Origin: Begonia masoniana | Taxonomy: Eukaryota > Streptophyta > Magnoliopsida > Cucurbitales > Begoniaceae | NCBI GenBank assembly: GCA_022432975.1 | Contig: CM039515.1 | Span: 20,215,554 to 20,279,553 of the forward strand | Direction of reading: 5' to 3' | Length of the DNA stretch: 64,000 nucleotides | In this document: positions 58,270 to 64,000 of the stretch, in pieces | Position numbering within the stretch: the stretch's first letter is position 1 | How the letters are laid out: each line of letters opens with the position of its first letter | The notes under the pieces: model-generated | What the model saw: the letters and a program-made list of their open reading frames with translations, nothing else | Told to the model about the DNA's origin: nothing | Databases searched by the model: none | Translations under genes and position numbers: made by a program

Positions 58270-58314
58270 TTGGGTGCGCAGAATCTCAAGCTTCGATCAC
58301 GGGAGTCGTGTGTC
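58270..58314 (-). other. Predicted 45-nt LTR micro-exon in element I
   Basis: On the minus strand it is preceded by CCTCAG and followed by GTAAGTTTTC. The length matches C and D, and about half of the bases are shared, including AGCTTGAG. Confidence 0.5.
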
Positions 58315-59273
58315 TGAGGAAAACACGATATTCGTAGTTAAAACCAATTTAAACTATAAACGTCCAAATTACGAAATCCTTAACTAATGAATTTCCTAAA
58401 ATTCCAACTTAATAATTCGAAGTATTTAACAACGACATAATGCTCGATAACCTGGAATTCCGATTAACGAGTTTTTCTCAAAAACTCGGAAATTTACCAA
58501 TTTTTAACTTTTTCTCAAATTGATTTTTCTTCGTCCAATAATGTCCAATACGTTCAATACGTACTTAATCAAGGCTAACCTATTAATTACGAACCCTAAT
58601 TCGCGTTTTTAACGAAAATCGATCGAAACCCTAATTAACTAAATCTCCTTAAAACTCGAAATAAACGCTCAAAGACTAAAGCTGCATACCTAGGGTAGCG
58701 AGAGGAGGAGAAACCGTGAAGAAATCGACGAACGGAGGAGAAACGGAGTCGGATCGTGAGAAGTCGTCGGCGGCCGAGAGGGTTTGCGAAGGAGAAAAGA
58801 GAAAACAGAATGAAATCGTAGAATGAAATCGCAGAAGTGAAGGAAAGTTGATTTTTATTAAAATTAACTTTGGCAAATTACGTTTTCCGCCCTTCTTTAG
58901 TTTTATATAGATTTCTTCTTTCGGTTTGTTAATCGTCTAGCTATTCGGTTTCACCAAACCTCCACATTTCACCAATACGTCCAACTTGTCATTTGTGATT
59001 TAACAAAACTGTTCGCGTCGCAATTCGGACCTCGTTACTATTTTACGAGAACGTCTTTTACATTACGAAAAAGTGTATTTACCCGGAATATAGTGTTTGA
59101 TCTCCTAAAATTCCCGTAAATTTCATAAAATTCTTATTATTCGTTAGGATCGTAATGACGCTTTCTGTTTGCGAACTGATTTGATTTGACACATTTACTA
59201 AAAATGCCATTAAACAATAAAATAATAATATAATATAATATATCCAAAAAGTCCGTACAAGCCGGATATTACA

Positions 59274-59286
59274 TTCCACCCTCCTT
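59274..59286 (-). promoter_or_regulatory. Polypurine tract of element I
   Basis: AAGGAGGGTGGAA on the minus strand directly precedes the LTR start TGTAATATCC, the expected primer for plus-strand DNA synthesis. Confidence 0.85.
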
Positions 59287-59313
59287 ATTCAGAATTTTGT
59301 CCACAAAATTAAA

Positions 59314-62268
59314 TCATACAAACAAATCAGGATACTTAGTCATCATATCCTGCTGTCGTTCCCATGTAGCCTCTTCCACCTCGTGGTTCCGCCATAGAAC
59401 TTTGACCAGCAGAATTTCTTTGTTGCGTAGAACCTTGATGGAATGCTCCAAAATACGTACCGGCCTCACCTCATAAGTCAAGGTAGGCTGTACCTCGATC
59501 TCTGTAGCCTCCACGACATGTGACGGGTCACGTAGACATCTCCGAAGCATAGATACGTGGAACACATCGTGGATACCCTCCATAGAAGCTGGAAGCTGCA
59601 GTCTGTACGCCAACTTCCCGATTCTCTTCAGAATAGGAAAGGGCCCCACATAACGAGGGTTCAACTTACCCCTCCTTCCAAATCTCGCTACGCCTTTGAA
59701 CGGAGAAACTTTCAAGTAGACCTCATCACCTTCCTCGAACTTCAGCTCTCTCCGTCTGGTATCAGCATAGCTCTTCTGCCTGCTCTGTGCTACCTCTATA
59801 CGCTGTCGAATGATGGCAATCTTCTCTGCCGTCTGCTGTAGAATCTCAGGACCAACGATGCTGGCCTCGCCAACCTCGTCCCAATACAACGGAGATCTAC
59901 ACTTTCGACCATACAGCGCCTCATATGGAGCCATGCCAATAGTAGCCTGGAAGCTGTTATTATAAGAGAACTCGATCAGTGGCAAATACCCGCTCCAAGA
60001 TCCCTGAAACTCCAGCACACATGCTCTGAGCATATCCTCCAGAATCTGATTCGTCCTCTCTGTCTGTCCATCAGTCTGAGGATGAAATGCGGTGCTGAAA
60101 TTAAGCTGAGTCCCCATAGCCTTGTGCAGACTCTTCCAGAATTTCGATGTAAACCTCGGATCTCGATCCGAGACAATAGAAACCGGCACTCCGTGCAACT
60201 TCACAATCTCCTGCACATAGAGCTCTGCGAGCTGATCCATAGAAGACGCCATCTTCACAGGCAAAAAGTGAGCCGACTTTGTCAATCGGTCCACAATAAC
60301 CCAAATGCCGTCATGGCCTCTCGTAGTCCTCGGGAGCCCCACAATGAAATCCATGGAGATCTGCTCCCACTTCCACTCCGGAATCGGCAGTGGTAACAGT
60401 GTTTCAGCGGGTCTCTGGTGCTCAGCCTTTACCTGCTGACATACTAGGCAGGTCTCAACGTACTTGGCAACCTCCCTCTTCATGTTAGGCCACCAGAAGT
60501 GCTGTCTCAAATCCCGGTACATCTTGGTACTCCCCGGGTGCACAGAATATGCCGAAGAATGTGCCTCGGCCAATATCTCCTTCTTTAAATCCTCGTCACT
60601 AGGCACGTACCACCTATGCCTGAACTTCAGAATACCATCCACTGACAAATGGAAATCTGACGAGTCTCCCAACGTCATGCTCGATCGAAGCTCCATACAC
60701 TCCGTATCACTCTGCTGAGCCTCGCGTATACGATCAAGAATAGTCGGCCTGAGAGAAATGTTGGCAAGCATATAGGACAACTCTGCCACTATCTCCACGT
60801 CGAATCTCTCAATCTCAGACCGCAGCGTAACTGACATCGCTGCAAGTGAAGGCTGACTCGCGGAAGGCACTCTACTCAAGGCATCAGCAACCTTGTTTGC
60901 CTTCCCCGGATGGTACTTGATGTCGAAATCATAATCTTTGAAGAACTCAAGCCATCGTCTCTGTCGCATGTTCAGCTCCTTCTGCGTAAATAAGTACTTC
61001 AGGCTCTTGTGGTCAGAAAACATCTCGCACTGCTGCCCATATAAATAATGTCTCCATATCTTCAGTGCGAAGACCACAGCTGCTAACTCAAGGTCGTGCG
61101 TAGGGTAATTCTGCTCATACGGCTTCAACTGCCGAGAAGCATAAGAAATAACTCTCCCCTCCTGCATCAACACACAACCGAGTTCGACTCCAGATGCATC
61201 ACAATAAATACTGAACCTGACACCTTCCGCAGGTAGCGCCAGTACTGGAGCGGTGGTCAATCTCTGCTTCAACTCCATAAAACTATCATCACAAGCAGCC
61301 GACCATACAAACTTCTCGTTCTTCCGAGTCAATCGCGTAAGAGGAAGTGCGATCTTCGAGAATCCCTCTATAAACTTCCGATAATAACCGGCCAATCCGA
61401 GAAATCCACGCACCTCACGTACGTTCTTCGGCTGTGGCCAATCTCTGACCACCTGTATTTTGCTCGATCCACAGAAACTCCGTCCTGTGATAATATGGCC
61501 CAGAAAACTCACTCTGTCAAGCCAGAACTCGCACTTAGAAAACTTTGGATACAGCTGGCGCTCACATAGAATACTCAGAACAATCCTCAGATGCTCCTCG
61601 TGTTCTTCCTTCGTCTTGGAGTAAATCAGAATATCGTCGATGAAAACCACCACGAACCTGTCCAGATACTCCTTGAAAACACGGTTCATCAAATCCATGA
61701 ACGCTGCAGGGGCATTAGTAAGTCCAAAAGACATAACAAGGAACTCATAATGCCCATACCTCGTTCGGAACGCCGTCTTCGGTATATCATCCCTCCGGAC
61801 CTTCAGCTGATAATAACCCGAGCGTAGGTCAATCCTGGAAAATACTCGGGCACCCTGTAGCTGATCAAACAAGTCGTCAATACGGGGCAATGGATACTTA
61901 TTCTTCACCGTGAGCTTATTCAGCTCCCTGTAATCAATGCACATCCTGAGGGTCCCGTCTTTCTTCTTGACAAACAGAACGGGCGCACCCCAAGGTGATA
62001 CACTGGGTCGAATAAATCCCTTCTCCAACAACTCGTCAAGCTGAGTCCTCAACTCTCTCAACTCAGCTGGTGCCAACCGATACGGGTTCTTGAACCTTGG
62101 CGCGGAGTTTGGATAGACATCAATAGTGAACTCAATCTCCCGGTCTGGTGGTAAACCGGGAAGATCATCGAGGAATATGCCAGAGAACTCTCTAACAATA
62201 GGAATGTCGCTCGGCTTCACTCCGCTGAGCAACTGAATATCAAAAACTGAGGCCAATAAATAGAGCAC
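59314..62268 (-). CDS. Pol of element I: reverse transcriptase, RNase H, integrase, chromodomain (open 984 aa)
   Basis: An uninterrupted 984-residue frame; residues are counted from its first Met. RT: D147 in [12 protein letters not shown], and FIDDIL with D211/D212. RNase H: D357 (YCDAS), E394, D419 (FSDHK) and D462. Integrase: zinc motif H570, H577, C607, C610; catalytic D640, D701 and E737 (35 residues between the last two). A GPF-type segment is at 874-890. The C-terminal chromodomain, about 930-982, contains [16 protein letters not shown]. This domain order and chromodomain identify the Tekay (Del) lineage. All catalytic residues are present. The frame is separated from the protease by a frameshift near 62254, so normal translation from gag would not reach it. 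Confidence 0.93.
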   Translation of the reverse strand: MLYLLASVFDIQLLSGVKPSDIPIVREFSGIFLDDLPGLPPDREIEFTIDVYPNSAPRFKNPYRLAPAELRELRTQLDELLEKGFIRPSVSPWGAPVLFVKKKDGTLRMCIDYRELNKLTVKNKYPLPRIDDLFDQLQGARVFSRIDLRSGYYQLKVRRDDIPKTAFRTRYGHYEFLVMSFGLTNAPAAFMDLMNRVFKEYLDRFVVVFIDDILIYSKTKEEHEEHLRIVLSILCERQLYPKFSKCEFWLDRVSFLGHIITGRSFCGSSKIQVVRDWPQPKNVREVRGFLGLAGYYRKFIEGFSKIALPLTRLTRKNEKFVWSAACDDSFMELKQRLTTAPVLALPAEGVRFSIYCDASGVELGCVLMQEGRVISYASRQLKPYEQNYPTHDLELAAVVFALKIWRHYLYGQQCEMFSDHKSLKYLFTQKELNMRQRRWLEFFKDYDFDIKYHPGKANKVADALSRVPSASQPSLAAMSVTLRSEIERFDVEIVAELSYMLANISLRPTILDRIREAQQSDTECMELRSSMTLGDSSDFHLSVDGILKFRHRWYVPSDEDLKKEILAEAHSSAYSVHPGSTKMYRDLRQHFWWPNMKREVAKYVETCLVCQQVKAEHQRPAETLLPLPIPEWKWEQISMDFIVGLPRTTRGHDGIWVIVDRLTKSAHFLPVKMASSMDQLAELYVQEIVKLHGVPVSIVSDRDPRFTSKFWKSLHKAMGTQLNFSTAFHPQTDGQTERTNQILEDMLRACVLEFQGSWSGYLPLIEFSYNNSFQATIGMAPYEALYGRKCRSPLYWDEVGEASIVGPEILQQTAEKIAIIRQRIEVAQSRQKSYADTRRRELKFEEGDEVYLKVSPFKGVARFGRRGKLNPRYVGPFPILKRIGKLAYRLQLPASMEGIHDVFHVSMLRRCLRDPSHVVEATEIEVQPTLTYEVRPVRILEHSIKVLRNKEILLVKVLWRNHEVEEATWERQQDMMTKYPDLFV

Positions 62269-62699
62269 GCACCTTTGAATTGCTCGTTGACCATCATGGA
62301 ATAAGAAATAGGCGAGCTACTCAGTCGGTTCATCGCCTGATAGGAAAACTCGGCTCTGTCCGGGGGTCGGAAGGTCACAATCCCGGAGCGACAATCGATG
62401 GTGGCGAAGTGCTGTGCTAGCCAGTCCATCCCCAAAATAAGGTCGTACCGCTCTACGCCCATAACGATCAGACGTGCGTAGAGGGTAACGCTCCCAACCG
62501 AAATAATATTCCCCTGAATAACATGACTAGACTGCATACGCTCTCCTGAGGGCAGCAATACACTATACTCGCACTCTGCCGACTCAGACTCTAACCCCAA
62601 TCTAGCCATACATGCAGTCGATACGAAGGAGTGCGTAGCTCCGGTATCCATCAAAGTAAATTCAGTAGCACCCATAAGCAAAATAGTACCTGCAATCAC
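62217..62699 (-). pseudogene. Protease segment of element I polyprotein
   Basis: An aspartic protease with MDTGATHSFVS (catalytic DTG) and the second conserved block YDLILGMDWLAQH, the normal layout in Tekay elements between gag and RT. The frame enters from gag by a shift near 62762 and runs out at 62217 because of another shift near 62254, just before the RT frame. The domain itself looks complete. It cleaves the polyprotein into mature proteins in active elements. Confidence 0.85.
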
Positions 62700-63774
62700 G
62701 GCAGGCTGAGCATCGTCATCAACATCCTCAGGCTCGATGAAGGCGAAAACCTGGGCATAACCTTCCTCTGATCTCCGCCCAACTGATCTCGGCCCGGGTG
62801 GGGGCAGTCTCTAACAAAATGGCCAACTCCACCACATCTGTAGCATTTGTTAGAACCCACACGGCACTCTCCACTATGTTCCCTCTGACACAAGGGGCAC
62901 CATGGCATCTGAGAAGCCCCCTGAACTTGCTTCCCCTTGCCCCGATCATTACCTCCCTCAAGAGGTCTCTTCACACCCCTCGGCTGCTGCTGAGGCGGCT
63001 GTGCTCTAGGCTGCCATCCTCGGTTCTGCGACTGAGGACGGATCTCTCGAAAGAAGCCCTTCGCTGGCTCCCTCGGTCTAACACAAGTGGCCCTGGCGGC
63101 CTCGATATCCAGAGCTCTAGCTGTGATGTCAGAAAAGGGCACATCAATAATACCTGAGACAACCACGTGCATCCGGATCTCCGGATTAAGTCCCTCCATA
63201 AACTGGTGCACCTTCTCCTCATTATCGCAAACAGACGAGGTGCAAATCTGGATAATGCCTCAAACTTCCGAATATAATCAGCAACTGAACCAGTCTGCTT
63301 CAGCTGCATAAAATCGTTCCTCTTGGCCACCCTCACCGTGCGGCTGAAATACTTATCGAAGAATAGAAACTTGAACCGATCCCAAGTCATAATAGATACG
63401 TCCGTCGTCACCTTGATCGAATCCCACCAGAAACGGGCATCCATCGCTAAATGAAAGGTAGCATACGCCACCTTGCTCCTGTTCCCTACCTCGGCGTAAG
63501 CTAACATGTCCTCCATAACTCGGATCCATTCCTCGGCATGTGTCGGATCCGATGATTGGCCTTCGAATACTGGAGGTCGTAAGCTTTGAAACCTCTGCAT
63601 ACCCTGATTACTGGGAACTACCAAGTCTTGGACCCTCTGATTCTCTCGCTGGTTCTCCCGATTTACTAATTCCGTAATCTGTTGCGCCTACCTGTCCATA
63701 TGCTGAGACTGGCGATCGATCAACTCCGTAAGACGATCCATCGCGTCATCTCTCGGATCCCTTCCTCGAGTCAT
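62700..63774 (-). pseudogene. Gag of element I, with one stop and two frameshifts
   Basis: Gag starts at ATG 63772-63774 (MTRGRDPRDDAMDRL), about 150 nt after the primer site. A TAG at 63688-63690 interrupts it. The capsid region (SLRPPVFEGQ, DPTHAEEWIRVMEDML, FLFFDKYFSRTVR) is open at 63211-63624. A one-base deletion near 63227 shifts the frame into the part carrying the zinc knuckle CYRCGGVGHFVRDC (about 62810-62850). A further shift near 62762 leads into protease. Gag forms the virus-like particle in active members, so this copy would need a relative to supply it. Confidence 0.85.
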
Positions 63775-63920
63775 ATTTATAAAAACTCCTATAAAATTTA
63801 AAAACAAGAAATCCTAAGAAACTGAAATCAAACGAAGCAGTAAACAAACTTACAGTTGGTGTAGGATGTCCGCGTAGTGGCTGTGCAGTCGAGCAGTCTA
63901 CAGAATCGATTTTAAAAACC

Positions 63921-63937
63921 CGGGGGATCTGATACCA
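63921..63937 (-). promoter_or_regulatory. Primer binding site (tRNA-iMet) of element I
   Basis: On the minus strand TGGTATCAGATCCCCCG lies four bases after the 5' LTR. Its first 10 bases match the initiator tRNA-Met site exactly. Confidence 0.9.
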
Positions 63938-63941
63938 TAAA

Positions 63942-64000
63942 TGTAACACCCCTAATACTGTACCCATTTTTTTCCCGTAATTATTTTTCTTTTTATACTT
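63942..64000 (-). repeat. 5' LTR of element I, first 59 bases visible
   Basis: Identical to 56831-56889 except for one fewer T in a run and a T-to-C change. The rest of the LTR, the TSD and the right part of LTR H lie outside the window. Confidence 0.95.

Larger units (their letters stand above)
56831..59273 (-). repeat. 3' LTR of element I (family alpha, 2443 bp)
   Basis: On the minus strand it starts TGTAATATCCGGCTTGTACG and ends TTAGGGGTGTTACA, matching LTRs C and D. It has a 45-nt micro-exon (58270-58314), the distal acceptor GGTGTAG near 57724, and the hairpin block 57064-57281, which ends 233 bp before the LTR end. Confidence 0.93.
56831..64000 (-). mobile_element. Tekay-type Ty3/gypsy retrotransposon 'I', 5' LTR truncated by window end
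   Basis: The order on the minus strand is: 5' LTR (63942 to beyond the window), tRNA-iMet primer site (63921-63937), gag, protease, RT, RNase H, integrase and chromodomain (63774-59314), polypurine tract (59274-59286), 3' LTR (59273-56831). The 59 bases of 5' LTR visible differ from the 3' LTR by one substitution and one T in a T run, so the insertion is fairly recent. The internal region is 4668 bp. It lies inside LTR H. The 5' LTR is incomplete here, so the TSD (left 5-mer TCTTC) cannot be confirmed. Gag-pol has one stop and three frameshifts. Confidence 0.93.

Noticed and set aside
60082..60718. Plus-strand frames opposite the element I pol
   Set aside because: Antisense shadows of the integrase coding sequence.

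Overview
This is a plant nuclear window, most likely eudicot, made almost entirely of nested transposable elements. I see no intact host protein-coding gene. The evidence is plant-type Ty3/gypsy (Tekay-like, with chromodomain) and Ty1/copia (Sirevirus-like) pol remnants, hAT transposons with 8-bp target duplications, tRNA-iMet primer sites, GT-AG intron signals, and plant-style snoRNAs. Bacterial features such as operons and CRISPR arrays are absent.

Layout. 1-8,000: the 3' end of an old gypsy element (1-808), an 883-bp hAT element with a perfect 8-bp TSD (1131-2013), and a 3.5-kb solo LTR with TSD TAATT (2996-6488, 'A'). 8,950-9,650: the only host-gene-like locus, a TATA box followed by an H/ACA snoRNA (9361-9508) and a C/D snoRNA of the snoR77 type (9567-9644). 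11,577-18,986: solo LTRs nested three deep (J contains B, B contains C). 19,345-20,384: a decayed hAT transposase fragment. 20,385-37,270: a copia LTR expanded into a tandem array of about 1.2-kb units, each with a minus-strand TATA box. It is interrupted by solo LTRs D (21045-23349) and E (24772-29047); E carries an array of about 110 copies of a 23-bp repeat. 37,271-48,910: the matching minus-strand copia element, decayed, interrupted by solo LTR F (37482-40056) and by a 4.46-kb hAT transposon with its own broken transposase gene (43021-47476). 48,911-52,300: decayed plus-strand gypsy pieces. 52,331-64,000: a plus-strand copia gag region split by LTR G, then H, then a largely intact minus-strand Tekay-type gypsy element I, whose 5' LTR runs off the window.

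The LTRs fall into families that share TGTAA...TTACA-like ends. Alpha is C, D and I; beta is B and H; gamma is E and F; delta is A and G. Two features recur across families and look little described. First, each LTR holds a possible micro-exon bounded by AG and GTAAG: 45 nt in all three alpha copies, 57 nt in both gamma copies, 54 nt in A and B. Second, about 220-235 bp before the 3' end of alpha and gamma LTRs lies a hypervariable block of consecutive perfect hairpins and GATCGATC palindromes. Its position and folding are kept while its sequence differs.

All coordinates come from reading the sequence by eye. Family names and rRNA target sites rest on remembered family features and were not checked by database search.
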